From NCBI GenBank assembly GCA_905213325.1, contig CAJMHW010000004.1:1-64000 (forward strand): 64,000 nt of DNA, in the 5' to 3' direction. Below, one piece after another: positions 7,866 to 15,937 of the stretch. The notes beneath the pieces were generated by a model. The model ran no database searches. It was not told the origin of the DNA and worked only from the letters and a program-made list of their open reading frames with translations. Source of the stretch: Collinsella aerofaciens (GTDB lineage: Bacteria > Actinomycetota > Coriobacteriia > Coriobacteriales > Coriobacteriaceae). The translations under genes and the position numbers were made by a program. Positions within the stretch are counted from its first letter, which is position 1. Each line of letters begins with the position of its first letter.

Positions 7866-8585
7866 ATGCCCGCGACCAAAAATGCACCGCTTTACCAGCA
7901 GATTTACGACGAAATCAAGGATGCGATCGAGAAAGGTGTTTATGCACCCAAGGAGCGTATTCCGTCCGAGCTCGAGCTAGCCGAGCAGTACGAGGTGAGC
8001 CGCATTACGGTGCGCCGCGCCGTCGAGGAGCTGTGTTCCAATGGCTACCTGGTTAAGCAGCAGGGCCGTGGCACCTTTGTTTCCACGCCGCACATCAACC
8101 GTCAGTTCCACGCCTCGACGCTGCAGACGTTTACCGCGCTGTGTGCCGACAATGGCATGAAGGCCGGTGCACATGTGGTCGATCGCCAGATTGTTCCGGC
8201 GCGCCAAAACGAGATGGAGTTCTTTGGCCTGCAGAAGGGCGCGCTGCTGCTGCATATCAAGCGCGTGCGCACGGCCGACGGCGAGCCCATCTTTGAGGAG
8301 AACGTCTTTGTGCCGTTTGACGCCTACCGTGAACTGTTGACAGCCGACCTTGAGGACAAGTCGATTTTTGCCGAGGTCGGGCGTGTTGGCGGAACCCCGA
8401 TTGTCTCGGCTGGCTACCGTACGGTCGAGGCCGTTCGCGCCAGCGCTGAGCAGGCGGCCGAGCTGGGCATCGCTCCGCACGATCCGCTGCTCAACCTGCG
8501 CGCCGGCTTTATCGGTCCCAATGGCGAGCCGGTCTTGCTCGGCAAACAGTACTACGTGGGCAGTCGCTACGTCATGGTCCTGTAG
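7866..8585 (+). CDS. GntR-family regulator, HutC/UTRA subfamily
   Basis: A 239-residue DNA-binding protein. The N-terminal winged helix (about 8-75) has the recognition segment YEVSRITVRRAVEELCSNGY and wing QQGRGTFVS; the rest is a UTRA effector domain (about 95-235). UTRA regulators usually sense phosphorylated sugars or amino acids and repress the matching catabolic operon. With the PTS-deglycase operon nearby and CGTTATA half-sites at its own and the PTS promoter, it is a good candidate repressor of that operon; this link is inference. The ATG is 7866; the ribosome binding site is weak (AAGAG). Confidence 0.88.
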   Translation: MPATKNAPLYQQIYDEIKDAIEKGVYAPKERIPSELELAEQYEVSRITVRRAVEELCSNGYLVKQQGRGTFVSTPHINRQFHASTLQTFTALCADNGMKAGAHVVDRQIVPARQNEMEFFGLQKGALLLHIKRVRTADGEPIFEENVFVPFDAYRELLTADLEDKSIFAEVGRVGGTPIVSAGYRTVEAVRASAEQAAELGIAPHDPLLNLRAGFIGPNGEPVLLGKQYYVGSRYVMVL

Positions 8586-8593
8586 GGTTGGTT

Positions 8594-8615
8594 CCGCCGT
8601 TCTAACGAACGGCGG
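8594..8615 (+). terminator. Hairpin after the first GntR gene
   Basis: CCGCCGTTC (8594-8602) pairs perfectly with GAACGGCGG (8607-8615). There is no U-tract, so termination is only likely. Confidence 0.5.
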
Positions 8616-8657
8616 ACCGGTCGACGCTGCAAACGCTCCTAAGCGGCAATCTGCAGA

Positions 8658-8754
8658 ATGAGCGTGGATAATCTCCCGTTTTTTGCTTGATGACGGGCTC
8701 AAAGTGGGAGATTATCCACGCTCATCCGGAAAGTGTCCAAAAATCCACGCTCAT
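8658..8754. repeat. Palindromic intergenic element, TGAGCGTGGAT family, copy 1
   Basis: ATGAGCGTGGATAATCTCCC (8658-8677) is followed by its exact 20-nt reverse complement at 8706-8725. A third partial copy, GTCCAAAAATCCACGCTCAT, sits at 8735-8754. The same layout, palindrome plus extra inverted copy, recurs at 20123-20219. Confidence 0.85.
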
Positions 8755-8851
8755 TCGCCTTGGATTGCGTTGCCCGTGGCCGGCAGCCGCGCGGCACCGG
8801 TCCGCGTGGCGGCGTATAATCGGCGGCAGATGACTTGGACGTTAGGAAACC

Positions 8852-10831
8852 ATGACCGATAACATGCAGCAGATGGCGCTCGACACGCTCGGCGCCTATT
8901 TTGGCTACACCTCGTTTCGCCCGGGACAGGACCGCATGGTCGATGCGATCCTTGCCGGTCGCGATGCGCTGGGTGTTATGCCCACGGGCGCCGGAAAGTC
9001 CATTTGCTACCAGGTGCCCGCGCTCATGCTGCCCGGCATCACCTTTGTGGTGAGTCCGTTGCTGTCGCTTATGGAGGACCAGACCCGCGCACTGCTCGCG
9101 GCGGGTGCGCGCCCCAGCTATCTCAACTCCAGCCTTACGCTGGCTCAGCAAAATACCGTGCTCAAGCGTGCTCGTGAGGGGCGCTACCAGCTAATGTATG
9201 TGGCACCCGAGCGCCTGCTCGAGCCACGCTTTCTGGCCTTTGCGCAGGAAGTTGCGGCCGAAGGCGGCATTGGCGTGCCACTCGTAGCTATTGACGAGGC
9301 CCACTGCGTGAGCCAGTGGGGGCAGGATTTCCGCCCCGCCTACCTGCAGATTCGCGAGTTCATCGATTCGCTGCCGCAGCGCCCCATCGTGGCGGCGTTT
9401 ACCGCCACGGCGACCGAGCGCGTGCGTGCGGACATTCAGCAGATGCTCGGCCTGCAAAACCCCGCGACGGTGGTGACGGGTTTTGATCGCAAGAACCTCT
9501 ACTTTGGTTGCGAGGAGATGGGCGACAAGGCCAAGACCGCGTGGGTGCGCGACTACGTGATTGCGCATTCGAGCGAGAGCGGCATCGTGTATTGCTCGAC
9601 CCGCAAGACGGTCGACGCGCTGGCCGCGGAGCTTGCCGAGGCTCTGGGCCCCAGCGGCATTCGCGTTGGCCGCTACCATGCAGGCATGGGCAACGACGCC
9701 CGTCGCCAAAGCCAGCGCGCCTTTATCGACGACGATATCCAGGTGATGGTTGCCACCAACGCCTTTGGCATGGGCATCGACAAGCCCAACGTGCGCTACG
9801 TGATCCACAACAACGTGCCCGAGAGCATTGAGGCCTACTACCAGGAGGCGGGCCGCGCCGGCCGCGATGGCGACCCGGCCAGCTGCCATCTGCTGTGGAA
9901 CGGCAACGATTTTCGCATGCGCCGCTTTCTGATCGATCGCGGCGATGCTGCCGATGAGGCACTCGACGACGAGCAGCGTGCGTGGGCGCTCCAGAATCGA
10001 TATCGTCTGCTCAGCCAGATGGAGGGCTACTGCAATACCACCGGCTGCTTGCGCGAATACATGCTGCGCTACTTTGGCGACGAGGCCGCGGTCGAGCATG
10101 CCGCGGCCGGTACGGGCGGCGTCGCCACGGACGACGTCGAGGGCTGCGGCAACTGCAGCAACTGCCTCACGCAGTTCGAGGTCGAGGACGTCACCGATAT
10201 GGCCCGCGCTGCCGTGCGCTATGTGGCCATGCGGCCCATGCGCTTCGGCAAGTCGCTCATCGCCGACGTGCTCCACGGCGGCAACACCGAGCGCATTCGC
10301 CAGATGCATTTGGACGAGGACCGCGGCTACGGTGAGCTGTCGAGCGAATCGGTCGGGCGCATCAAGGACATCATCGGCCAGCTGTGCGGCCGCGGTTATC
10401 TGGCTACCTCGCAGGGACAGTACCCGGTCGTGGGGCTGGGCCCGCGTGCCGCCGAGGTCGAGGATGAGGCGTTCGCCTTTACCGTTAAGCGTCGCGCGTC
10501 CAAGCGCAAGGCCTCGGCCCGCGCCCGCCGTGCGGTGGATCTGCTGCGCGAGGAGGCCGAGCTGGATCAGCGCCCGCGCGTGGGTGACGATGCCGAGCTG
10601 TTCGAGCGCCTGCGTGCCCTGCGCAAGGAGATTTCGACCGAGCTGGAGATGGCGCCGTACATGGTCTTCTCCGACAAGGCCCTGCGCGGCCTGTGCCGTC
10701 TGCGCCCCCAGACGCGCGACGAGCTGATTCAGGTCAACGGCATTGGCGAGAAAAAGGCCGACGCCTTTGGCGAGCAGTTTATGACGGCGATCGAAGAGTT
10801 TGAGTCCGAGCATGCGCGGGATGGAGCGTAA
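8852..10831 (+). CDS. recQ: ATP-dependent DNA helicase RecQ
   Basis: A 659-residue superfamily 2 helicase acting in recombination and repair of stalled forks. Visible motifs are Walker A MPTGAGKSICYQVP, DEAH box in AIDEAHCVSQWGQDFRP, motif III AAFTATATERV, and motif VI YYQEAGRAGRDG. Zinc-binding cysteines (CNTTGCLREYM and GCGNCSNC) and an RQC winged helix follow. A C-terminal HRDC domain spans about 585-650 (MVFSDKALRGLCRLRP). TATAAT at 8815-8820 is a likely -10 box. The stop is 2 nt before the next gntR start, so the two are probably translationally coupled. Confidence 0.95.
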   Translation: MTDNMQQMALDTLGAYFGYTSFRPGQDRMVDAILAGRDALGVMPTGAGKSICYQVPALMLPGITFVVSPLLSLMEDQTRALLAAGARPSYLNSSLTLAQQNTVLKRAREGRYQLMYVAPERLLEPRFLAFAQEVAAEGGIGVPLVAIDEAHCVSQWGQDFRPAYLQIREFIDSLPQRPIVAAFTATATERVRADIQQMLGLQNPATVVTGFDRKNLYFGCEEMGDKAKTAWVRDYVIAHSSESGIVYCSTRKTVDALAAELAEALGPSGIRVGRYHAGMGNDARRQSQRAFIDDDIQVMVATNAFGMGIDKPNVRYVIHNNVPESIEAYYQEAGRAGRDGDPASCHLLWNGNDFRMRRFLIDRGDAADEALDDEQRAWALQNRYRLLSQMEGYCNTTGCLREYMLRYFGDEAAVEHAAAGTGGVATDDVEGCGNCSNCLTQFEVEDVTDMARAAVRYVAMRPMRFGKSLIADVLHGGNTERIRQMHLDEDRGYGELSSESVGRIKDIIGQLCGRGYLATSQGQYPVVGLGPRAAEVEDEAFAFTVKRRASKRKASARARRAVDLLREEAELDQRPRVGDDAELFERLRALRKEISTELEMAPYMVFSDKALRGLCRLRPQTRDELIQVNGIGEKKADAFGEQFMTAIEEFESEHARDGA

Positions 10832-10833
10832 CG

Positions 10834-11589
10834 ATGGCATTCGACGATAAAACCGAGCGCACTGAGGTATCCGCCGTGCCGCTGTACCAGCAGGTTATGG
10901 ACGACCTAAAGGGCGAGATTGCGCGCGGCGTGTACGCATCCGGCTCGCGCATTCCTTCCGAGATGGAGCTCGCGAAGTCCTACGGCGTGGGACGCATCAC
11001 CGTGCGCCGCGCCATCGAGGAGCTGTCGCGCGCGGGGTATCTCAACCGCCAGCAGGGGAGGGGCACGTTTGTGTGCGCGCCCAAGCTCAAGCGCAAGATT
11101 GTCCAAAAGGGTGACGTTCAGAGCTTTTCCGAGGGTTGCGCTGCCAACGACATGGTGGCCGGAGCACACCTGGTGTCGCGCACGGTGGTTGCGGCGACGC
11201 GCGAGGACGCGGCGTTTTTTGGGGTGGAACCCGGCTGCGAGCTCATCGTTGTCGAGCGCGTGCGCACGGCAGACGGCGTGCCCGTCATGCTCGAGAACAA
11301 CGCCTTTGTGCTGGCCGACCATCCCTACCTGCAGACGCTTGCCGACAAGGACCTCACGGACAATTCCATCTTTGCACTCGTTGCCGAGCATTCGGGCCGC
11401 GCGCCGCTCAAGTCCGACCCTTGTACCGTGGAGATTGCGCTTGCCGATGTTCAGGCGGCCTCACTGCTGGAGGTGCCGGTCGGCGAGCCGCTGTTTTATA
11501 TGGAGGCGTACTTTACCGATGAGGACGAGCGGCCCTTGCTGCTCGGACGCCAAAAGATCGTGGGCTCGCGCTACGTGTTCGACATCTAA
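10834..11589 (+). CDS. GntR-family regulator, HutC/UTRA subfamily (second copy)
   Basis: A 251-residue paralogue of the regulator at 7866-8585. The winged helix (about 15-85) has YGVGRITVRRAIEELSRAGY and QQGRGTFVC, followed by a UTRA domain with RVRTADGVPVMLENNAFV. It starts 2 nt after recQ and lies directly upstream of the second SIS deglycase. The spacer to that gene holds two copies of ATAGAACAACAT, a likely operator pair for this protein. The effector is presumably a phosphorylated sugar-amine; this is inferred from context. Confidence 0.88.
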   Translation: MAFDDKTERTEVSAVPLYQQVMDDLKGEIARGVYASGSRIPSEMELAKSYGVGRITVRRAIEELSRAGYLNRQQGRGTFVCAPKLKRKIVQKGDVQSFSEGCAANDMVAGAHLVSRTVVAATREDAAFFGVEPGCELIVVERVRTADGVPVMLENNAFVLADHPYLQTLADKDLTDNSIFALVAEHSGRAPLKSDPCTVEIALADVQAASLLEVPVGEPLFYMEAYFTDEDERPLLLGRQKIVGSRYVFDI

Positions 11590-11598
11590 CGTCCACAG

Positions 11599-11679
11599 AT
11601 AGAACAACATGGAACAAATTTGTCGCAATGGCTTCCACCGTGGCTGCTTGCGTGGTATATATAGAACAACATAGAATGA
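11599..11679 (+). promoter_or_regulatory. Two direct operator-like repeats before the second deglycase
   Basis: ATAGAACAACAT occurs at 11599-11610 (followed by GGAACA) and again at 11661-11672 (followed by AGAATGA), 62 nt apart. TATATA overlaps the second copy and could be part of a -10 region. Direct repeats about six helical turns apart are consistent with cooperative GntR binding. Confidence 0.5.
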
Positions 11680-11733
11680 CAGCAGGTACGAGCTGCCGTC
11701 GTTCAAAGCCGCCACACAAGGAGGAGCATCACC

Positions 11734-12702
11734 GTGAACGCACACGATCTGGTTCAGGAAATTATCGAGCGCAAGGGCAAGATTGAGAACGTCTTTTGGA
11801 TCGCCTGCGGCGGTTCGATGATCGACCTGATGCCGGCCAACGAGCTGCTCAAGCGCGAGGCCACCACGTTTGCCTCGACGGTCTACACGGCGCGCGAGTT
11901 TTGCCTGATGGCTCCCAAGAGTCTTGGCGAGAAATCACTCGTCATCGCCTGCAGCCACAGCGGCAATACGCAGGAGGTCGTCGACGGTTGCGAGATGGCG
12001 CTGGCAGCCGGCGCCGAGGTCGTGGCCATGACCGACTGCGAGGGCTCCAAGATTGATAACGGCAAGTGGACCACCTGGGTCTATCCGTGGGGCGAAGGCG
12101 TGCCGCAGGCCGAGGTTCCGCAAGGCATCGGCGTCCTGATGGCTGCCGAGCTGCTCGACCAGCAGGAGGGTTACGAGGCACTCGCCGACATGTACGCCGG
12201 CCTTAAGCAGATGGATGCGCTGTTGCCCGCTGCCCGTGAGAAGGTCAACGCCGAGCTGGGCGATCGCTTTGCCGAGCTCTGCCAGCAGCATAAGTTCTTC
12301 TATATCCTGGGTTCCGGCCCCAACTTTAGCCAGACCTACGCCATGGCCATCTGCTCGCTCATGGAGATGCAGTGGCAGCACTGCTGCTATATCCACTCCG
12401 GCGAGTATTTCCACGGCCCGTTTGAGGCCACCGAGCCCGGCGTGTTCTACTTTGTGCAGCTCGGATCGGGCGAGTGCCGCCCCATGGAGGAGCGCGCGCT
12501 CGCGTTCCTCAACACGCACACCGATACAGTCATGGTGCTCGATGCACTCGAGTACGGCGTAGGCGAGGTGCCCGCCAGCGTGCGTTCGTTCTTGGAGCCG
12601 ATCTTCTTCTACAACATGAGCTGCGAGCTGCGCGCCGCCCGCGGCAAGGTGTTTGACCACAGCCCCGAGGTTCGTCGCTACATGGGCATCGAGCAGTATT
12701 AG
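11734..12702 (+). CDS. SIS-domain sugar-phosphate deglycase, second paralogue
   Basis: A 322-residue double-SIS protein starting at GTG 11734 behind AAGGAGGAG. It keeps Glu211 (LMEMQW) and His227 (EYFHGPFE), again 16 residues apart, the pair expected for FraB/FrlB/GfrF-type cleavage of 6-phospho-Amadori products. The first SIS domain has IACSHSGNTQEVV. Unlike the first copy, no PTS genes accompany it; it follows its own GntR regulator. It may act on a substrate brought in by the first PTS or by a transporter elsewhere. GfrE/GfrF-type pairs process different conjugates, so specialisation between the two copies is plausible. Confidence 0.78.
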   Translation: MNAHDLVQEIIERKGKIENVFWIACGGSMIDLMPANELLKREATTFASTVYTAREFCLMAPKSLGEKSLVIACSHSGNTQEVVDGCEMALAAGAEVVAMTDCEGSKIDNGKWTTWVYPWGEGVPQAEVPQGIGVLMAAELLDQQEGYEALADMYAGLKQMDALLPAAREKVNAELGDRFAELCQQHKFFYILGSGPNFSQTYAMAICSLMEMQWQHCCYIHSGEYFHGPFEATEPGVFYFVQLGSGECRPMEERALAFLNTHTDTVMVLDALEYGVGEVPASVRSFLEPIFFYNMSCELRAARGKVFDHSPEVRRYMGIEQY

Positions 12703-12792
12703 GTACCGGGAATTATCTTTTTTGACGGGGTCTGCGCTGCGCGCGGGCCCCGTATTGCGTTGTGGCGGCCGGATTCGTGTCTGCGCGAAAGC

Positions 12793-12972
12793 GAAGTTGA
12801 ATACTTTTCCGCGAAGTGAACGACCTGTTTTGGACCCCCGAAGCATCCACACTTTTTGGCGGTAAAACTGCAGGAAAAACTCGACGAAACCGCAGGAAAC
12901 AGCGCCTGAAAAATGTCGATGCTTCGGGGGTCCGATTTTGCTCGTTCACTTCGCGGAAAAGTATTCACCTTC
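12793..12972. repeat. Large palindromic intergenic element with 55-nt arms
   Basis: The arm at 12793-12847 (containing TACTTTTCCGCGAAGTGAAC and GGACCCCCGAAGCATC) is repeated inverted at 12918-12972. Arms are identical except one base near the outer end and an 8-nt block. A 70-nt centre (12848-12917) carries no gene. The whole 12703-13081 gap holds only this element and the ldh terminator. Confidence 0.85.
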
Positions 12973-12997
12973 GATTCGCAAGGGCACTGCGTGAGTC

Positions 12998-13040
12998 AAA
13001 AAAGCGGGCCGCGCCGGTAGTATTCCGGCGCGGCCCGCTT
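12998..13040 (-). terminator. Rho-independent terminator of the hydroxyacid dehydrogenase gene
   Basis: On the minus strand AAGCGGGCCGCGCCGG pairs perfectly with CCGGCGCGGCCCGCTT (arms 13025-13040 and 13002-13017) and is followed by a T run (A run at 12998-13003 on the plus strand). Confidence 0.9.
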
Positions 13041-13081
13041 GGTATTGCGCTTAGATTCGCGAGATTGCGGCGATTGACGGC

Positions 13082-14059
13082 CTACTTTGCGTCGTAGGCC
13101 TCGGCGTCCCACCAGTCGAGCTGGGCGATGTTGTCGCGAATGTGCTGGCAGCTCTTGTGGAAGCCCTCGAGCTCGTGCTCGGACAGGTCCAGTGTGTAAA
13201 CCTCCTCGACGCCCTCGGCACCGATCACGCACGGCAGGGAGGTAAAGATGCCCTCTTCGCCATACTGGCCGGTCATAAGCGTAGAGGCCGAAAGCACGGC
13301 GTGCTCGTTGTGCAGCACGGCAGCGCAGACGCGCGCGGCGGAGTTGGCGACGGCGTACTCGGTGCACTGCTTGCCCTGGTAGGTCACATAGCCGCCCTTG
13401 CGTGCAAGCTCCTCGACCTCCATGTGGTCGAAGGCGTACTTGTCGGGGTTTTCGGCCTGAAGCTCGTTGAGGCTCTTGCCGGCGATGGTCGCGGCCTTAA
13501 AGGCAGCCAGCTGGCTAAAGCCGTGTTCGCCGATCATGTAGGCGTCGATGGACTTGGGGCTCACGCCGACCTTCTTGGAGATCTCGGTGCGCAGACGGGC
13601 GGAATCCAGGCCGCAGCCCGAGCCGATGATCTTCTTGGGATCGTAGCCGGTCAGGTGCCACAGCTCGGTGCACACGACGTCGCAGGGGTTGGAGATGCTC
13701 ACAAAGATGCCGTCGAAGCCGGCGTCGACGATGCGCTTGGCAAAGGTGCGGGCGGCGTCGGTGGTAAAGAACAGCTCGCCGTCGCGGTTGCCGGCGGCCA
13801 GCGCGACCTTGCCGGCGGCGTTGACGATGACGTCGCAGCAGGCAAGCTCCTCGTAGTGGTCGTAGCAGTTGACGATCTTGGTGTTGTACGGGACAAACGA
13901 AAGGGAGTCGCGCAGGTCCTGGACCTCGGACGTCACCTTGGCCTCGTTGATATCGCACAGGTACAGCTCATCGGCAATGCCCTGCATGAGTAGGCTGTTG
14001 GCGACATGTGCTCCTACGTGGCCCTGGCCGACCACACCGATCTTACGCGTCTGGTACAT
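13082..14059 (-). CDS. L-2-hydroxyacid dehydrogenase (lactate or hydroxyisocaproate type)
   Basis: A 325-residue NAD-dependent dehydrogenase of the LDH/MDH family. It has the nucleotide-binding GVVGQGHVGAHVA (8-20), ISNPCDV (122-128), the catalytic Asp152/Arg155 in LDSARLR and the catalytic His179 in IGEHG. The substrate loop (about 81-97, AAGKVALAAGNRDGEL) lacks the Gln-Lys-Pro-Gly signature of classical lactate dehydrogenases and is longer, as in L-2-hydroxyisocaproate dehydrogenases, so pyruvate may not be the only or main substrate. The frame is open upstream to 14152, but GAAAGGAT before ATG 14059 and the Rossmann start fix the N-terminus. Monocistronic with a strong terminator. Confidence 0.85.
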   Translation of the reverse strand: MYQTRKIGVVGQGHVGAHVANSLLMQGIADELYLCDINEAKVTSEVQDLRDSLSFVPYNTKIVNCYDHYEELACCDVIVNAAGKVALAAGNRDGELFFTTDAARTFAKRIVDAGFDGIFVSISNPCDVVCTELWHLTGYDPKKIIGSGCGLDSARLRTEISKKVGVSPKSIDAYMIGEHGFSQLAAFKAATIAGKSLNELQAENPDKYAFDHMEVEELARKGGYVTYQGKQCTEYAVANSAARVCAAVLHNEHAVLSASTLMTGQYGEEGIFTSLPCVIGAEGVEEVYTLDLSEHELEGFHKSCQHIRDNIAQLDWWDAEAYDAK

Positions 14060-14269
14060 ATATGTATCCTTTCGGCCGAGTTTTTCGCGTCGAACCATTG
14101 TAGCGTCCTGCTGCCACTTTGCTAGGCTAAAGCGCCGTAGATTTTTGGACATGCCTTAATCTCTACTTTTGGAGTGATCTGGGCCGCTGACGGCATCGCT
14201 GGGCGATGTGCTCGCGCGGATGGGGCCGGTCGTTGTACCATAGCTGTAACTGACTCGTAAGGAGCATCC

Positions 14270-15196
14270 ATGCCCATTCGCATTCCCGACGCCCTCCCTG
14301 CCGCCGCGCAGCTCGAGAGCGAGAACATCTTTGTCATGACCGAGTACCGCGCGCTGCACCAGGACATCCGTCCGCTGCGCGTGCTCATCCTCAACCTCAT
14401 GCCCACCAAGATTGCCACCGAGACGCAGATCATGCGCAAGCTCTCCAACACGCCGCTGCAGGTGGAGGTGGACCTGCTGCGCACCAAGACGCACGAGGCC
14501 ACGCACGTGAGCGCCGGCCACCTGGAGACGTTCTATCGCACGTTCGACGACATCCGCGATATCCACTACGACGGCCTGATCATCACGGGCGCGCCGGTGG
14601 AGCAGATGCCGTTCGAGGAGGTCGACTACTGGCCCGAGCTCTGCCAGATCATGGATTGGTCCACCACGCATGTGCACTCTACGCTGCATATTTGTTGGGG
14701 CGCGCAGGCCGGTCTGTACCATCATTACGGCATCCAGAAGCATGACCTGCCGGCAAAGGCGAGCGGCGTGTTCGAGCATTATCTGGTGAAGCCGCAAAGT
14801 CCGCTGGTTCGCGGCTTTGACGACCGTTTCTATGCTGTGCATTCGCGCAACACCGATGTGCGTCGCGAGGACGTGGAGGCCGAGCCGCAGCTTGAGGTCG
14901 TGGCCGTGTCCGACGAGGTGGGCCTGTACATCGTCAAGTCGACCGACAGCCGTCGCTTCTTTGTCTTTGGCCACCCTGAGTACGATACCGATACGCTGCG
15001 CCTGGAGTACGAGCGCGACGTGAAGCGCGGGCTCAACCCTCAGGTGCCGGCGCATTACTTCCCGGGCGACAATCCCACCGCCGAGCCGCGCAACGTCTGG
15101 CGCAGCCAGGCTCAGCTGTTCTACACCAACTGGCTCAACTACTACGTCTACCAGACCACGCCCTACGACCTAGCCCGCGCCGGCGAGGAGCACTAG
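14270..15196 (+). CDS. metAA: MetA-family homoserine O-acyltransferase, probably O-acetyltransferase
   Basis: A 308-residue methionine biosynthesis enzyme that acylates homoserine. Cys142 (HICWGAQAG) is the acyl-accepting nucleophile; His235 and Glu237 (FVFGHPEYD) complete the active site. Residue 111 is Glu (TGAPVEQMPFEEVDYW). In this family Glu111 goes with acetyl-CoA use and Gly111, as in E. coli, with succinyl-CoA, so this should be homoserine O-acetyltransferase. GTAAGGAG precedes the ATG and TACCAT at 14236-14241 is a possible -10. No SAM riboswitch was recognised. Its stop overlaps the convergent fau stop by two bases. Confidence 0.93.
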   Translation: MPIRIPDALPAAAQLESENIFVMTEYRALHQDIRPLRVLILNLMPTKIATETQIMRKLSNTPLQVEVDLLRTKTHEATHVSAGHLETFYRTFDDIRDIHYDGLIITGAPVEQMPFEEVDYWPELCQIMDWSTTHVHSTLHICWGAQAGLYHHYGIQKHDLPAKASGVFEHYLVKPQSPLVRGFDDRFYAVHSRNTDVRREDVEAEPQLEVVAVSDEVGLYIVKSTDSRRFFVFGHPEYDTDTLRLEYERDVKRGLNPQVPAHYFPGDNPTAEPRNVWRSQAQLFYTNWLNYYVYQTTPYDLARAGEEH

Positions 15197-15816
15197 GCTG
15201 TCGGGAGGTGCGCCAGCCGTTGGGCGCTGATGATGTGGGGTAGCGGCAGGTCGTGGGCGTCGGTGGGAACGTGGTCGACACGCTGCTCGTCAAAGGCGAT
15301 GCCGATGATTTGGCATGCGGACGAGAGCGTGGGCAGGTAGCGGTCATAGCAGCCGCCGCCGTAGCCCAGGCGCGCGCCGGCGCGGTCGAATGCTACGAGC
15401 GGCACGACGATCATGTCGAGAGCTTCGGCAGGCACGATAGGGAAGCGGCTGCTGTCGATGTCCGTGGCCGCGAAGGCCCGCGTGGGGTGGGCGATAAACG
15501 GAGCCGCGGACGCATCGTCGGCGGCAACTGCCCGCATGCACATGCACTGGCCACAAGCTGCGGCATCAATTGCCGAGAGCATGCACGGATAAGCTACGCG
15601 CCAGCCGCGCGCAGCGGCCGCAGCGGCAAACGCGGCAGGGTCGACTTCGGAGCCCATCGCGGCATAGATGGCAACGGTGTGCGGCGCCGCGGCACCCAGG
15701 CAATCCAACAGCTCAACAAGCCGCGCACAGATAGTGGCGGACTTCGCCGCCCGCACATCCAAATCAATCGCATCGCGCCGAGCAATCACCGCCCGTCGCA
15801 ACTCAGCCTTATCCAT
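15193..15816 (-). CDS. fau: 5-formyltetrahydrofolate cyclo-ligase
   Basis: A 207-residue folate-salvage enzyme that converts 5-formyl-THF to 5,10-methenyl-THF using ATP. The family signature GARLGYGGGCYDRYLP is present, as are VPLVAFD and the N-terminal MDKAELRRAVIARRDAI with its basic ATP-contacting residues. An upstream in-frame ATG exists at 15843, but the conserved N-terminus starts at 15816. The middle of the protein is Ala/Cys-rich (ACGQCMCM), slightly unusual. It is convergent with metA, with overlapping stop codons. Confidence 0.9.
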   Translation of the reverse strand: MDKAELRRAVIARRDAIDLDVRAAKSATICARLVELLDCLGAAAPHTVAIYAAMGSEVDPAAFAAAAAARGWRVAYPCMLSAIDAAACGQCMCMRAVAADDASAAPFIAHPTRAFAATDIDSSRFPIVPAEALDMIVVPLVAFDRAGARLGYGGGCYDRYLPTLSSACQIIGIAFDEQRVDHVPTDAHDLPLPHIISAQRLAHLPTA

Positions 15817-15835
15817 CCCAGCTCCCTCTCCCAAA

Positions 15836-15879
15836 CCTACCAAAAAGGGACAGGTTTATTATGGCAGGTTTTATCTGGG
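15836..15879 (-). repeat. Dispersed palindromic repeat, copy 4 (inverted)
   Basis: Reverse complement contains CCCAGATAAAACCTGCC, AATAAACCTGTCCC and TTTTTGGTAGG. It lies immediately upstream of fau, in its 5' untranslated region. Confidence 0.8.
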
Positions 15880-15884
15880 TAAAC

Positions 15885-15925
15885 GTCGAAGCCGCCGCAA
15901 AGGCACCCTTTGTGGCGGCTTCGAC
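15885..15925. terminator. Perfect hairpin between fau and hicB
   Basis: GTCGAAGCCGCC (15885-15896) pairs with GGCGGCTTCGAC (15914-15925), with an inner CAAAGG/CCTTTG stem. Probably terminates hicAB on the minus strand; the U-tract is weak. Confidence 0.6.
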
Positions 15926-15937
15926 TCGACGTTGGCT

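Noticed and set aside
14060..14269. SAM riboswitch before metA
   Set aside because: No SAM-I, SAM-II or SAM-IV core or terminator pair could be recognised in the short leader.
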